From: Pseudonocardia hydrocarbonoxydans
GTDB taxonomy: Bacteria > Actinomycetota > Actinomycetes > Mycobacteriales > Pseudonocardiaceae
Direction of reading: 5' to 3'
Assembly: GCF_006539565.1 (NCBI RefSeq)
Contig: NZ_BJNG01000015.1
Span: 1 to 64,000, forward strand
Length of the DNA stretch: 64,000 bases
Positions within the stretch are counted from its first letter, which is position 1. The number at the start of each line of letters is the position of its first letter. A program made the position numbers and the translations under genes. Positions 37,109 to 48,200 of the stretch are shown piece after piece. The notes under the pieces are model-generated. The model had not been told where the DNA came from, did no database searches, and saw only the letters and a list, made by a program, of their open reading frames with translations.

Positions 37109-40100
37109 ATGTCCGACACAGCCCTACCCGAACTGCCCGACAAGATGCGCGTCCACGCGCTCGCCCGGTTGCTGGGTCGCACCAGCAGGGAGGTGCTGGC
37201 CGCGCTGGCCGACCTCGACATCGTCGCGCGCAGCCCGCAGTCCAGCATCGACCGCAAGGCCGCCGAGCTGGTGGTCTCCGCGCTGACGGGGGCGGCCGAC
37301 CCGGTCGACCCGGCCCCCGCCGAGGTGCCCGCGTCCGAGGTGCCCGCAGCCGAGGCGGAGGCCCCGGCCGAGGCGCCCGCTCCGCGCCCCCGGCGTCGCC
37401 GCGCGACCCGCGGTGCGGCACCCGCCGCGCCCGCGTCGCCGAACGCCGTGTCCCCGGAGGTCGCCGGGTCCCCGGAGGTGGCCGCCTCCCCGCAGGTCGC
37501 CGGGTCCCCGGACGTCGCCGCGCCCGCCGAGCCGGATGCGGTGCCGGACCTGGCCGCCGCGGTGGCCGCCGCGCCCGACCTCAGCGTCCCCGAGGCCGCC
37601 CCCCGCTTCGGCACCGAGCCGCCCGCCCGTTCCGCCGAGGCGCTGACCCCGCTGTTCGCGCCGCCCGCGCCGCTGTTCCAGGCCCCCGCCCGCCCCACGC
37701 GCCGCCGCCGGGCCGCCGAGGTCGAGGCGCCCGCCGAGGCGGCCGACGCCGCGCCCACCACGGCCGACACCTCCGCGGCCGACGGGCCCGCGGCCGACGC
37801 CCGCGCCGCCGACGAGGCCGAGGCCGCCGTCGAGGCACCCGCCACGGGCCCGGACACCGACGACGCCGACGACGACGGGGCGCGCCGCCGCCGCCGTCGC
37901 GGCCGCCGCGGCCGCGGCCGTGGTCGCGGGGCCGACGACGAGTCCGACGAGGAGAGCACCGACGCCGCCGACCAGGCCGACGCCGAGGCGCCCGCGGACG
38001 GTGCGGGCGAGGAGGGCGAGACCGCCGAGCCCGCCGCCACCGACGAGTCCGGTGACGAGGAGGGTTCCGGCTCGCGCCGCCGCCGCAGGCGCCGCCGTCG
38101 CGGATCGGGCGACGACGCGGGCGACGAGACCGACCCGCCCGGTACCGTCACCCGCATCCGCGCGCCGCGCGAGCGTGCGTCCTCCACCGAGGACACCGAG
38201 GGCGACGGCGTGCAGGGCGTCCGCGGCTCGACGCGCCTGGAGGCCAAGCGCCAGCGCCGCCGCGACGGGCGGGACGCCGGCCGGCGCCGCGTCCCGATCC
38301 TGTCCGAGGCCGAGTTCCTGGCCCGCCGCGAGTCCGTCGACCGCGTGATGGTGGCCCGCGAGCGCGGCGACCGCGTCGAGATCGGGGTGCTGGAGGACGA
38401 CGTCCTCGTCGAACACTTCGTGGCGGACGGGGCCGGGCGCGACGGCGGCACCGGGCGGTCCATGGTCGGCAACATCTACCTGGGCCGCGTGCAGAACGTG
38501 CTGCCGTCGATGGAGGCCGCGTTCGTCGACATCGGCCGCGGCCGCAACGCCGTGCTCTACGCGGGTGAGGTCGACTGGGACGCCGCCGGTCTCGGCGGCA
38601 AGGCCCGGAAGATCGAGCAGGCCCTGCACAGCGGCGACCCGGTCCTCGTGCAGGTCACGAAGGACCCGGTCGGGCACAAGGGCGCGCGGCTCACCACCCA
38701 GATCAGCCTGGCCGGCCGGTTCCTGGTCTACGTGCCCAGCGGCGGCGCGGCGGGGATCAGCCGCAAGCTGCCCGACGTCGAGCGCAAGCGGCTCAAGGAC
38801 ATGCTCAAGGAGATCGTCCCCAGCGAGGCGGGGGTGATCATCCGGACGGCGTCGGAGGGCGTCAGCCACGAGGCGCTGGAGCGCGACGTGCGCCGCCTGC
38901 AGGCGCAGTGGGAGGTCGTCGACGCCAAGGCGAAGGCCACCGGCCCGAACAAGCCCAAGGCGCCGGTGCTGCTCTACGAGGAGCCCGACCTGCTGATCAA
39001 GGTCGTGCGCGACCAGTTCAACGAGGACTTCTCCAAGCTCGTCGTCCAGGGCGACGACGCGTGGGACACGCTGCACAACTACATCGGCCACGTGGCGCCG
39101 GAGCTGGTCGACCGGATGCACCGGCACGTCGGGCCGTCGGACGTGTTCGCCGAGTACCGCATCGACGAGCAGCTGCTCAAGGCGCTCGACCGCAAGGTGT
39201 GGCTGCCCTCGGGCGGCACGCTGGTGATCGACCGCACCGAGGCCATGACGGTCATCGACGTCAACACCGGCAAGTACACCGGCTCCGGGGGCAACCTGGA
39301 GGAGACGGTCACCCGCAACAACCTGGAGTCGGCCGAGGAGATCGTGCGCCAGCTGCGGCTGCGCGACATCGGCGGCATCATCGTCATCGACTTCATCGAC
39401 ATGGTGCTCGAGGCCAACCGCGACCTGGTGCTGCGCCGGCTCACCGAGTGCCTCTCCCGCGACCGCACGCGCCACCAGGTCGCCGAGGTCACCTCGCTGG
39501 GCCTGGTGCAGATGACGCGCAAGCGCGTCGGCGGCGGGCTGCTGGAGCACTTCTCGACCACCTGTGAGCACTGCCGCGGTCGCGGCGTGCTCGTCGACGC
39601 CGACCCGGTGCCGGAGAAGTCCGATGCCGGGCGCGGCCCGTCCCGCCCCGGTGAGGGGTCCGGACGTCGCACCCGCGGCGGCCGGGGCCGTCGCGACGGG
39701 GACGACCACGGCACCCCCGAGGTCCACGGCGACCGCAACGGGCACGCCGTCGACCCGGCCGCCGCGAACGGGCGCAACGGACAGTCCGCCGCCGTCGAGG
39801 TCCCCCCGGTCCAGGCCCCCGCGGCCGAGCCCCCGGCCGTCGACGTCCCGGCCGCCACCGTCGACGTGGGCGCGCCCGCGGTCGCGCTCGACGCCGCGCC
39901 CGCCTCGGGTGTGGTGGCGGGCGGCGTCGAGGACGCCGTGGAGGAGGCCGTCGTGCAGCGGACGGTGACCCCGCCCGCGCCCCCGCTCGCCGACGTCGAC
40001 CACGGTGTGGGCGGCGAGGCCGAGCAGGCGCGTCCGGCGCGTCGCCGCGGCCGCGTCACCCGCACGGCCGGGGCACCGAGCGCGACCGAGGGCGACGCCC

Positions 40101-40330
40101 CGGCCGCGGCGGTCCTCACCGTGCCCGAACCCGCCCCGGCCCCGGTCCCGGCCCCGGTCGAGGCCCCGCCCGCGGCCCCGGTCGCGGACCCGGCCGTGGC
40201 CGCGGTGCCCCCGCAGCCCGAGCCCGCCCCGGCCGTCACCCGCCCGCGCCGCACCCGGCGGGCGGCCTCGCGGCCGGCCGGGCCGCCGCCCGCCGCCGAC
40301 CCCTCGACGGCCGGGGGAGACCCGGTTTGA
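37109..40330 (+). CDS. rne: ribonuclease E/G
   Basis: A 1073-residue endoribonuclease for mRNA decay and rRNA processing. Residues 1-60 resemble an IF2-N-type helical domain ([20 protein letters not shown]). Then comes about 350 residues of disordered sequence with Arg-rich blocks ([14 protein letters not shown]), acidic stretches and an 18-base in-frame repeat (37451-37522; SPEVAG-like, four copies). The S1 domain starts near [20 protein letters not shown], the DNase I-like catalytic part includes [17 protein letters not shown] and [11 protein letters not shown], and the zinc link is CEHCRGRG. A Pro/Ala/Val-rich disordered tail follows. A GAAGGAG Shine-Dalgarno precedes the ATG. Confidence 0.95.
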   Translation: MSDTALPELPDKMRVHALARLLGRTSREVLAALADLDIVARSPQSSIDRKAAELVVSALTGAADPVDPAPAEVPASEVPAAEAEAPAEAPAPRPRRRRATRGAAPAAPASPNAVSPEVAGSPEVAASPQVAGSPDVAAPAEPDAVPDLAAAVAAAPDLSVPEAAPRFGTEPPARSAEALTPLFAPPAPLFQAPARPTRRRRAAEVEAPAEAADAAPTTADTSAADGPAADARAADEAEAAVEAPATGPDTDDADDDGARRRRRRGRRGRGRGRGADDESDEESTDAADQADAEAPADGAGEEGETAEPAATDESGDEEGSGSRRRRRRRRRGSGDDAGDETDPPGTVTRIRAPRERASSTEDTEGDGVQGVRGSTRLEAKRQRRRDGRDAGRRRVPILSEAEFLARRESVDRVMVARERGDRVEIGVLEDDVLVEHFVADGAGRDGGTGRSMVGNIYLGRVQNVLPSMEAAFVDIGRGRNAVLYAGEVDWDAAGLGGKARKIEQALHSGDPVLVQVTKDPVGHKGARLTTQISLAGRFLVYVPSGGAAGISRKLPDVERKRLKDMLKEIVPSEAGVIIRTASEGVSHEALERDVRRLQAQWEVVDAKAKATGPNKPKAPVLLYEEPDLLIKVVRDQFNEDFSKLVVQGDDAWDTLHNYIGHVAPELVDRMHRHVGPSDVFAEYRIDEQLLKALDRKVWLPSGGTLVIDRTEAMTVIDVNTGKYTGSGGNLEETVTRNNLESAEEIVRQLRLRDIGGIIVIDFIDMVLEANRDLVLRRLTECLSRDRTRHQVAEVTSLGLVQMTRKRVGGGLLEHFSTTCEHCRGRGVLVDADPVPEKSDAGRGPSRPGEGSGRRTRGGRGRRDGDDHGTPEVHGDRNGHAVDPAAANGRNGQSAAVEVPPVQAPAAEPPAVDVPAATVDVGAPAVALDAAPASGVVAGGVEDAVEEAVVQRTVTPPAPPLADVDHGVGGEAEQARPARRRGRVTRTAGAPSATEGDAPAAAVLTVPEPAPAPVPAPVEAPPAAPVADPAVAAVPPQPEPAPAVTRPRRTRRAASRPAGPPPAADPSTAGGDPV

Positions 40331-40350
40331 CCCCCGCTTCAGCCCTTCCG

Positions 40351-40356
40351 TACCCT
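40351..40356 (+). promoter_or_regulatory. candidate -10 for the rplU-rpmA operon
   Basis: TACCCT lies 96 bases before rplU. The transcript would have a leader of about 90 bases in which I recognise no riboswitch or known ribosomal-protein leader. Confidence 0.4.
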
Positions 40357-40452
40357 GGGACACCTGCGCCGCACTCCGTGAAACCCGTGAGTGGCGGCCC
40401 GCGAGGAGGAAACTCTCCGCTTCGTCCCCCGAGCTTCAGGAGCAGTGCGTCC

Positions 40453-40761
40453 ATGTACGCGATCGTCAAGACCGGCGGCAAGCAGTACAAGGTGGCCGTC
40501 GACGACGTGGTCACCGTTGAGAAGATCAACGGCAAGCCCGGCGCCGAGATCACCCTCCCGGCCCTGCTCCTGGTGGACGGCGACGACGTCACCAGCGCCG
40601 CCGACGCGCTGGCCGGTGTCACGGTGGCGGCCAAGGTCGTCGAGCACGCCAAGGGCCCGAAGATCCGCATCCACAAGTTCAAGAACAAGACCGGCTACCA
40701 CAAGCGCCAGGGGCACCGCCAGCCGCTGACGCGTGTGCAGATCACCGGCATCTCGAAGTAG
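40453..40761 (+). CDS. rplU: 50S ribosomal protein L21
   Basis: A 102-residue ribosomal protein of the large subunit. [14 protein letters not shown] and the C-terminal [19 protein letters not shown] are diagnostic. The ATG gives the standard N-terminus; upstream in-frame codons are leader. It is followed after 13 bases by rpmA, the universal pairing of L21 and L27. Confidence 0.97.
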   Translation: MYAIVKTGGKQYKVAVDDVVTVEKINGKPGAEITLPALLLVDGDDVTSAADALAGVTVAAKVVEHAKGPKIRIHKFKNKTGYHKRQGHRQPLTRVQITGISK

Positions 40762-40774
40762 GGGAGACGCAGCC

Positions 40775-41032
40775 ATGGCTCACAAGAAGGGTGCGTCCAG
40801 CTCCCGCAACGGGCGCGACTCGAACGCCCAGTACCTGGGCGTGAAGCGCTTCGGCGGCCAGCACGTCAAGGCCGGCGAGATCCTGATCCGCCAGCGCGGC
40901 ACCAAGTTCCACCCCGGTGTCGACGTGGGCCGGGGCGGCGACGACACGCTGTTCGCGCTCGCCGAGGGCGCCGTCGAGTTCGGCTACCGCCGCGGCCGCA
41001 AGGTCGTCAACATCGTGCCGGTCCCGGCCTGA
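40775..41032 (+). CDS. rpmA: 50S ribosomal protein L27
   Basis: An 85-residue ribosomal protein located near the peptidyl-transferase centre. [19 protein letters not shown] begins directly at the mature N-terminus with no Firmicutes-type cleavable extension; [22 protein letters not shown] is typical. GGGGAGA precedes the ATG. A hairpin follows before obgE. Confidence 0.97.
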   Translation: MAHKKGASSSRNGRDSNAQYLGVKRFGGQHVKAGEILIRQRGTKFHPGVDVGRGGDDTLFALAEGAVEFGYRRGRKVVNIVPVPA

Positions 41033-41076
41033 GGCCCAGCACCGGAGAGTCCAGCACCACCAGATACATCTCGACG

Positions 41077-41108
41077 ACGGCGGGCCGCCCTTGAGGGTGG
41101 CCCGCCGT
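41077..41108 (+). terminator. hairpin between rpmA and obgE
   Basis: A 14-bp stem with one G-U pair (41077-41090 with 41095-41108) and loop TTGA. It ends 25 bases before obgE, whose Shine-Dalgarno lies just downstream. Confidence 0.7.
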
Positions 41109-41133
41109 TCGTCGTGCGAGGGAGAGACGGCTG

Positions 41134-42717
41134 ATGTCGAGGTTCGTGGACCGCGTGGTGCTGCACGCCACGGCGGGGGCGGGCGGCAACGGCTGCGCCT
41201 CGGTGCACCGCGAGAAGTTCAAGCCGCTGGGCGGCCCGGACGGTGGTAACGGGGGGCGCGGCGGGTCCGTCGTGCTCGTCGTCGACCCCGGGGTGCACAC
41301 CCTGCTCGACTTCCACCACCGCCCGCACGCGCTGGGCCGCAACGGCAAGCAGGGCCAGGGCGGGTTCAAGATGGGCGCCAACGCCGAGGACATCGAGCTG
41401 CTGGTGCCCGACGGCACCGTCGTGTTCACCCCCGACGGCGAGATCGTCGCCGACCTCACCGGCCCCGGCACGCGCTTCGTCGCGGCCGAGGGCGGGCGGG
41501 GCGGGCTGGGCAACGCCGCGCTGTCGTCCAACGCGCGCAAGGCCCCCGGCTTCGCGCTCCTCGGCGAGCCCGGTGAGCAGCGCGACCTCGTGCTCGAGCT
41601 GCGCTCCATGGCCGACGTCGGGCTGGTCGGGTTCCCGTCGGCGGGCAAGTCGTCGCTGGTGGCGGCGCTGTCCGCGGCCCGGCCCAAGATCGCCGACTAC
41701 CCGTTCACGACGCTGGTCCCGCAGCTCGGCGTCGTCACCGCGGGGTCGGAGGTGTTCACCGTCGCCGACGTGCCCGGGCTGATCCCCGGCGCCTCCCAGG
41801 GCCGCGGCCTGGGCCTGGACTTCCTGCGCCACATCGAGCGCTGCTCGGTGCTCGTGCACGTCGTCGACTGCGCGACCTTCGAGCCCGGCCGCGACCCGGC
41901 CGCCGACATCGCGGCGCTGGAGGCCGAGCTCGCGCAGTACACGCCCGCGCTCGGCGGGGAGCTGGCCGACCGCCCCCGGCTGATCGCCCTCAACAAGATC
42001 GACGTGCCGGACGCCGCCGACATGGCGGACATCGTCGCCGCGGACCTGAAGGAGCGCTACGGCTGGCGCGTCCTCCCGATCTCCACGGCCACCCACGCCG
42101 GCCTGCGGGAACTGACGTTCGCGATGGCCGAGGAGGTCGCGGCCCACCGTGCGGCCCAGCCGGTGGTGGAGGCCACCCGGATCGTGCTGCGGCCCACCGC
42201 CGTCGACGACGCCGGCTTCACCATCGAGCCCGACCCGGAGAACGAGGGCGGCTTCCTGGTGCGCGGGGCGCGCCCGGAGCGCTGGATCCGGCAGACCTCC
42301 TTCGACAACGACGAGGCCGTCGGCTACCTCGCCGACCGGCTCGCCCGCCTCGGCGTCGAGGACGCGCTGGCCCGGGCCGGGGCGCACCGCGGCTCACCGG
42401 TCACGATCGGCGACGTCACCTTCGACTGGGAGCCGACCACCCCCGCCGGGGTCGCGGTCCTCATGTCCGGGCGCGGCACCGACCGGCGCCTCGAGACCGA
42501 CGACCGCGTCCCCGCGGCGGAGCGGAAGGTGGCCCGCAACGCGCGTCGCCTGCACCGCACCGACGAGGAGCTGGCCCACGAGCGGGCAGAGGCGGAGGCC
42601 GCCGACGAGCGCGACCGGCTCGCCGCCGCCGAGCGCGGGGACGCGTGGGACGAGGGTGTCTGGGACGAGGCCCCGCCCGATGGGTCGGCCCCGGCCGTCC
42701 CGCCGTCCGGTCGATGA
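41134..42717 (+). CDS. obgE: Obg-family GTPase
   Basis: A 527-residue ribosome-associated GTPase involved in 50S maturation, stress and growth control. The glycine-rich Obg fold occupies residues 1-about 160 ([31 protein letters not shown]). The G domain follows, with G1 [10 protein letters not shown]3 [10 protein letters not shown] and G4 NKID. The C-terminal OCT domain covers about residues 350-440 ([18 protein letters not shown]). A charged tail of about 75 residues ends the protein. GAGGGAGA precedes the ATG. proB overlaps its stop (ATGA). Confidence 0.96.
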   Translation: MSRFVDRVVLHATAGAGGNGCASVHREKFKPLGGPDGGNGGRGGSVVLVVDPGVHTLLDFHHRPHALGRNGKQGQGGFKMGANAEDIELLVPDGTVVFTPDGEIVADLTGPGTRFVAAEGGRGGLGNAALSSNARKAPGFALLGEPGEQRDLVLELRSMADVGLVGFPSAGKSSLVAALSAARPKIADYPFTTLVPQLGVVTAGSEVFTVADVPGLIPGASQGRGLGLDFLRHIERCSVLVHVVDCATFEPGRDPAADIAALEAELAQYTPALGGELADRPRLIALNKIDVPDAADMADIVAADLKERYGWRVLPISTATHAGLRELTFAMAEEVAAHRAAQPVVEATRIVLRPTAVDDAGFTIEPDPENEGGFLVRGARPERWIRQTSFDNDEAVGYLADRLARLGVEDALARAGAHRGSPVTIGDVTFDWEPTTPAGVAVLMSGRGTDRRLETDDRVPAAERKVARNARRLHRTDEELAHERAEAEAADERDRLAAAERGDAWDEGVWDEAPPDGSAPAVPPSGR

Positions 42718-43880
42718 CCGCAGGCGCGTCGCTCACCCCCGACCCGGCGGCGCCGGCGACGGGGGCCGCGCCGCGGGCGCTGCTGGGCGCGGCGCGGCGG
42801 GTCGTGGTGAAGGTCGGGTCGTCGTCGCTGACCTCGCTGTCCGGAGGGCTCGATCCCGCCCGTCTCGACCGGCTCGTCGACGCGCTGGCCGCGCGCCGGG
42901 CGGCCGGCAGCCAGGTGGTGCTCGTGTCGTCGGGTGCCATCGCGGCGGGGCTGGCCCCGCTCGGGCTGCGCAGGCGCCCGCGCGACCTCGCCACCCAGCA
43001 GGCGGCCGCGGCCGTCGGGCAGCTGCTGCTCGCCCAGGCCTACGGGGCGTCGTTCGCGCGGCACGGGCGGGCGATCGGGCAGGTGCTGCTCACCGCCGAC
43101 GACATGATCCGCCGGGCGCACTACCGCAACGCGCAGCGCACGCTGGAGCGGCTGCTCGGGCTCGACGTGCTGCCGGTGGTCAACGAGAACGACACCGTGG
43201 CCACCGACGAGATCCGGGTGGGCGACAACGACCGGCTCGCCGCGCTGGTCGCCCACCTGATCGGCGCCGACGCGCTGGTGCTGCTCTCCGATGTCGACGG
43301 CCTGCACGACGGCGACCCCCGCCGTCCCGGCTCGCGGCTGGTCCGCGAGGTCGACGCCCCCGCCGATCTGGCCTCGGTGCAGGTCGCGCGGCCCGGGCAG
43401 GGCAGTCTCGGCCGCGGCGGCATGGCGACCAAGATCATGGCGGCGGCGATGGCGTCGGCGTCGGGGATCCCGGTGCTGCTCGCCGCGGCCGACGACGTCG
43501 CCGACGCCCTCGACACCGCCGTCGACGGCCCGGAGGTCGGCACCGCGTTCCGGCCCTCCGGGCGGCGCCTGTCGGCGCGGCGGTTCTGGCTGCTGCACGC
43601 GGCCGACGTCCGCGGGGCACTCGACCTGGACGCGGGTGCCGTCGCCGCGGTGATCGACCGCCGCCGCTCGCTGCTCGCCGCCGGCATCCACGGCATCGAC
43701 GGCGACTTCGTGGCCGGGGACGTCGTCGACCTGCGGGGGCCGCACGGCGCGGTCGTCGCCCGCGGGGTGGTGGGCTTCGACGCCGCCGAGCTGCCGACCC
43801 TCATCGGCCGCCGCACCCGCGACCTGCCCCCGGAGCTGCGGCGCGAGGTCGTCCACGCCGACGACCTCGTCCCCGTCTGA
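42714..43880 (+). CDS. proB: glutamate 5-kinase
   Basis: A 388-residue amino acid kinase that phosphorylates glutamate in the first step of proline synthesis. [63 protein letters not shown] and [15 protein letters not shown] are the expected motifs. A C-terminal PUA domain is present from about residue 295 ([14 protein letters not shown] onward). The N-terminus is some 25 residues longer than usual. The ATG overlaps the obgE stop; proA is not in the window. Confidence 0.95.
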   Translation: MTAGASLTPDPAAPATGAAPRALLGAARRVVVKVGSSSLTSLSGGLDPARLDRLVDALAARRAAGSQVVLVSSGAIAAGLAPLGLRRRPRDLATQQAAAAVGQLLLAQAYGASFARHGRAIGQVLLTADDMIRRAHYRNAQRTLERLLGLDVLPVVNENDTVATDEIRVGDNDRLAALVAHLIGADALVLLSDVDGLHDGDPRRPGSRLVREVDAPADLASVQVARPGQGSLGRGGMATKIMAAAMASASGIPVLLAAADDVADALDTAVDGPEVGTAFRPSGRRLSARRFWLLHAADVRGALDLDAGAVAAVIDRRRSLLAAGIHGIDGDFVAGDVVDLRGPHGAVVARGVVGFDAAELPTLIGRRTRDLPPELRREVVHADDLVPV

Positions 43881-43897
43881 CTTACGGTCCCCGTTCC

Positions 43898-43991
43898 GGG
43901 ACTCGCGGGCGGGAAACGGGGGACTCGCGGGCGGGGAACGGGGGACTCGCGGGGTTTGCCGCGAGTCCCCCGGATCCTCCCCGCGAGTCCC
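43898..43991. repeat. 22-nt periodic array of an 11-mer and its complement
   Basis: GGGACTCGCGG occurs at 43898, 43920 and 43942, exactly 22 bases apart. Its complement CCGCGAGTCCC occurs at 43959 and 43981, again 22 bases apart. The inner pair (43942-43952 with 43959-43969) forms a hairpin with a six-base loop, so the array can terminate proB transcription. The same core appears at 24765-24858. Confidence 0.8.
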
Positions 43992-44055
43992 CCGGATTCC
44001 GCCCCCGGATCGCTCCCGCTTGTCGTGCGGTGGGGACCCGGCCACACTCGGCGCG

Positions 44056-45246
44056 GTGTCCGTCGCCGACCGTGCCCGTGCCGGGCTGGTCGACGCGCTG
44101 GTGGCGTCGGGGCGGATCCGGTCGGCGGCGGTCGAGCAGGCGTTCCGCGACGTGCCGCGGCACCTGTTCCTGCCCGGGCGCACGGTCGAGGCGGCCTACG
44201 CCGACGGGGCGGTCGCGGTGCAGCACGTGGAGGGTGTGGCCACCAGCTCGGCGTCGCAGCCGTCGATGGTGGCGATCATGCTGGAGCAGCTGGACCTGCA
44301 GCCCGGGGCACGGGTGCTGGAGATCGGGGCCGGCACCGGCTGGAACGCCGGGTTGATGGCGCGGCTCGTGGGGCCGTCCGGGGCGGTGGTCTCGGTCGAC
44401 ATCGACGAGGGCCTCGTCGGGACGGCGAGGGAGCACCTGGCCGCGGCGGGGGTGGCGGGGGTCGAGCTCGTCACCGGCGACGGCGCCCTCGGCCATCCCG
44501 CGGGGGCCCCCTACGACCGGATCGTGCTCACCGTCGGCAGCGCGGACGTCCGGCCGGAGTGGGTGGCGCAGCTCGCGCCCGGCGGGCGGCTGCTCCTCCC
44601 GCTGGGCCTGCGCGGGAGCCAGGTGTCGGTCGCCCTCGACCTGGGCCCGGACGGTGTGCTGCGCAGCCGCTCGGTGCGCAGCTGCGGGTTCATCCGGATG
44701 CGCGGGGCCGCGGCCGTGCCGGGCGGGGCCGGCGTCGACCTGCCGGGCGGGCGCCGGCTGGAGCTTCCTCCCGGGGCCGCCCCGGTCGACGCGGCGGCGG
44801 TCGCGGCGGCCCTGGACGAGCCCGGCCCGCCGGTCGTCTCCCCGGTGGAGCTGGGCACCGTCGACCTCTGGGACGGGTTCGGCCTCTGGCTCGCGCTGTC
44901 CGAGCCGGGGACGGCGCGGCTGGTGGGCGGCGCGTCGGAGGTGCACCTCGCCCTCGTCGACCCGGCCGGGCTCGCGACCGCCGCCCCGTGCCGCGGCCCG
45001 ACCTCCGTCGTCCCGCACGGGCCCGGGGGCCAGGCCGTGGCCGGGCGCCTGTGCGCCGCGCTCGCCGCCTGGGCGGACGCCGGGCGGCCGGACGCGCCGT
45101 GCTGGCACCTGACCGTGCACCCCGGCGCGCCGCCGCCCGGCCCCGACCCGCGGGTGGTGGCCCTGCCGAACGCCTGGGTGGCCTGCGACCCCGGGCCGCC
45201 GGTCGACCCCGCGGCGACGATCCCGGCCGGGCCCGTCCGGACCTGA
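44056..45246 (+). CDS. PCMT-type methyltransferase with C-terminal extension
   Basis: A 396-residue protein. The first about 200 residues match protein-L-isoaspartate O-methyltransferase (PCMT): AFRDVPRHLFLP, SSASQPSMVAIMLEQLDLQ, VLEIGAGTGWNAGLMARLVG, SVDIDEGLVGTAREHL and LAPGGRLLLPLGL. The remaining about 190 residues are not PCMT and include LGTVDLWDGFGLWLALSEPG. Such long forms occur in actinobacteria, some near peptide natural-product genes; no precursor peptide is seen here. The acceptor is unknown. The GTG start follows CACACT by seven bases. Confidence 0.8.
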   Translation: MSVADRARAGLVDALVASGRIRSAAVEQAFRDVPRHLFLPGRTVEAAYADGAVAVQHVEGVATSSASQPSMVAIMLEQLDLQPGARVLEIGAGTGWNAGLMARLVGPSGAVVSVDIDEGLVGTAREHLAAAGVAGVELVTGDGALGHPAGAPYDRIVLTVGSADVRPEWVAQLAPGGRLLLPLGLRGSQVSVALDLGPDGVLRSRSVRSCGFIRMRGAAAVPGGAGVDLPGGRRLELPPGAAPVDAAAVAAALDEPGPPVVSPVELGTVDLWDGFGLWLALSEPGTARLVGGASEVHLALVDPAGLATAAPCRGPTSVVPHGPGGQAVAGRLCAALAAWADAGRPDAPCWHLTVHPGAPPPGPDPRVVALPNAWVACDPGPPVDPAATIPAGPVRT

Positions 45247-45267
45247 CGTCCCCGCCCGGACCGCGGC

Positions 45268-45273
45268 TAACCT
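45268..45273 (+). promoter_or_regulatory. candidate -10, leaderless
   Basis: TAACCT ends six bases before the ATG at 45280. Confidence 0.45.
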
Positions 45274-45279
45274 GCCGGG

Positions 45280-48200
45280 ATGGACGGCCTCACCGTCCGG
45301 CTGGTCGGCTCCCTCGGGGTGGAGCGACCCGGCCCGACCCCGCTGCCGGGGATCGCCGGGCGCAAGGCGCGGCGGCTCCTGGCGGTCCTCGCCGTGCAGC
45401 GGGGACGGCCGGTCGCGGCCACGGAGCTGGTCGGGCTGCTCTGGGACGGCGACCCGCCGCGCAACCCGGTGCAGGACGTCGCCACGTTGGTGAGCAGGCT
45501 GCGCGCCACGCTGGGCGCGGGGGCCGTGCTCGGCGGCCGTGACGGCTACCGGCTCGCCCCCGCGGTCCGGGTCGATCTCGACGAGGCGGCCGAGCTCGTC
45601 GACCGCTGCCGCCGCGATGCCGTCACCGACCCCGCCGCGGCCGCCCGGGCGGGCCGGCGGGCCATCGACGTCCTCGACCGGGGGACGGTGCTCGCCGGGG
45701 AGCCCGACGTCGCGTGGGTGCGTGACGCCCGCGCCGCCGCCGACGCCCTGCTGCGCGACGCCCGCCACGCCACCTCGGCCGCGGCGACCGGTGCCGGCGA
45801 CCCGGTGACCGCGCGGGAGGCGGCCGCCGCCGCGCTGCGGGCCGATCCGCTCGACGAGCAGGCCTGCCGCGGGCTGATGCAGGCCCTCCGCGCGGCGGGC
45901 GACCGGGCCGCGGCCCTGCGCGCCTTCGACGCCCTGCGCCGCGCGCTCGCCGCGGAGCTCGGCGTCGACCCCGCGCCGGCCACCCGCGAGCTGCACGCCG
46001 CCGTGCTCGCCGAGGACCGCGGTCCCGCGCCGCCCACCGAGCTCACCGGGCGGGCCGTCGAGCTGTCGGCCCTGCGCGGCGCCTGGTCGCGGGCGGCGGG
46101 CGGGAGCGGCGGGCTGGTGCTCGTCGCGGGGGAGGGCGGGATCGGCAAGACCCGGCTCGCCGCCGAGCTGGCCGAGGGCTGCGCGGCGGGCGGCGCGCGG
46201 GTGCTGCGGGCCCGCTGCTACACCGGCGAGCGGTCGCTGTTCCTGCAGCCGGTCGTCGACGCGCTGGCCGGGGTGCCCGGCCCCGACCTGCGCGAGCTGG
46301 CGGGACGCCGGGCCGGGGCACTGGCCGGGCTGCTCGCCGGGCTCGACGACGTGCCCGAGGACCGCCACGACGACCCCGCGGAACAGCGTCGCCGGGTCTG
46401 CGACGGCCTGGCCCGGGTGCTGTGCGGGCTGGCCGGGCGGGCGCCGGTGCTGCTGCTGCTCGACGACGTGCACAACGCCGGGCTCGCGACCGTCGAGCTG
46501 CTGCACGTGCTCGCCCGGCGTGCGGCGGCGGCCCGGTTGCTGGTGGTGGCGGTGCTGCGCGCGGAGGAGGGACGGGCCGCGCTGGACGCGCTCGCCGACG
46601 TCGCCACGCGCGTCGACCTCGGCCCGCTCGACGACGACGCCGTCGCCCGGCTGGCCGACCGGGCCGGGCACGGCGGGCGGGCCGCGGAGATCGCGGCGCG
46701 CACCCGCGGCCACACGCTGTTCGTGGTGGAGACGCTGCGCGCACTGGACACCGCGAGCGGCGACACCGGGGAGCGGGGGGTGCCCGAGTCGCTGCAGGAG
46801 GTGGTGCTCGCGCGGCTGCGCCGGGCCGGGCCGGAGTGCGAGGAGGTGCTGCGGGCCGGGGCGGTGCTGGGCGCGACCGTCGACCCGGAGCGCGTCGCGG
46901 CCCTGCTCGACCTGGCCCCGCTGGAGGCCGCGCGCCGCTGCCAGGACGCCGCCGACGCGCGGTTGCTGGTGGCGGCGGACCGCACCTGGGAGTTCGTCAA
47001 CGACCTGGTGCAGGAGGTGCTCTACGCCACCACGCCCGGCCCGCTGCGGACGTTGCACCACCGTCGCGCCGCCGACCTGCTGACCGGTGCCCCCGAGGCG
47101 GTCGCGATGCACGCCCGCGCGGCCGGCGACCTGCCCCGCGCGGCGCGGGCCTTCCTCGCGGCGGGGGAGCGGGCGGTGCGCGCCCACGCCACCGCCGACG
47201 CCGAGACGCTGCTGGGACACGCCCTCGACGCGGCCGACCGGGCGGCGGACCGGGAGCTCCTCGCCCGGGCACACCTCGCGCGCGGCCGGGCGCGGGAGGC
47301 GCTGGCGCGCTACCGCGACGCCATGGACGACTTCGCCGCGGCGGCCCGGACCGCCCGCCTGGCCGGGGACCGCCGCCTGGAGATGCGGGCCCTGCGCGAC
47401 CTCGGCGGGCACGCCGCCGGGGCGAGCGGCTCCGCGGTGGCCGAGTGCGCCCGGCGGGTCCGGGCCGGGCTCGTCATCGCCGAGTCGCTGGGCGCCCGCG
47501 AGGACGAGGCCGACCTGCTGGGCTGGCTGACCGTGCTCGCGAGCAGCAGGCTGCGGTTCGCCGACGCCGTCGTGCTGGGGGAGCGGGCGGTCCGCGCCGG
47601 CCGCGCCGCCCGATCGGACCGGGCACTGGCCGCGGGGCTCGACGGGCTCAAGAACGCCCACGCCTACCTGGGCGACGTCGGCCCCCTGCGCCGGGTGCTC
47701 GACGAGCTGGAACCCCTGCTGCGCCGCCTCGACGACACCCACCTGCTGGCCTGGACGGTGTTCGAGTCGGCGTTCCCGGCGCTGGCCGCGGCCGACTGGA
47801 CGGCCGCCGGTCGGCGCATCGACGACGCCGTGGCGGTCGCGACCGAGGGCGGGTACGTGCTGTACGAGGCGTGGTTCGTCGCGCACCGGGGCTGGATGGC
47901 GCGGCTGCGCGGCGACGCGGACGGGGCCGTCGCACTGGGGCGGCGGGCCGTGGCCCTCACCGAGGGGCGCGAGCACGCCTGGTTCGTCCCGGCGGTGGCG
48001 GCGATGCTCGGCACGACGCTGCTCGAGTGCGGTGACCGCGACGGCGCCGTCGCCGTGCTCGGGCCCGCGGCGGAGCGGGCGGCCGGCAGCGGTGCGGAGG
48101 CCTACCGGCTGCGCCCGCTCGCCGCACTGGCGCAGGCCACCGGGTCGGCCGCGCACCTGCGCGAGGCCGCCACCCTGCTCGCCGGGATCACCGCGCCTCC

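Noticed and set aside
37124-40363. 1079-codon minus-strand frame over rne
   Set aside because: It mirrors the low-complexity regions of rne, and RNase E motifs on the plus strand are unambiguous.
40357-40452. Ribosomal-protein L21 leader RNA
   Set aside because: The length is suitable, but I could not find a convincing conserved stem, so it is described only as an untranslated leader.
43898-43991. CRISPR-like array
   Set aside because: Units are only 11 bases with 11-base gaps and occur in both orientations; no cas genes are near.
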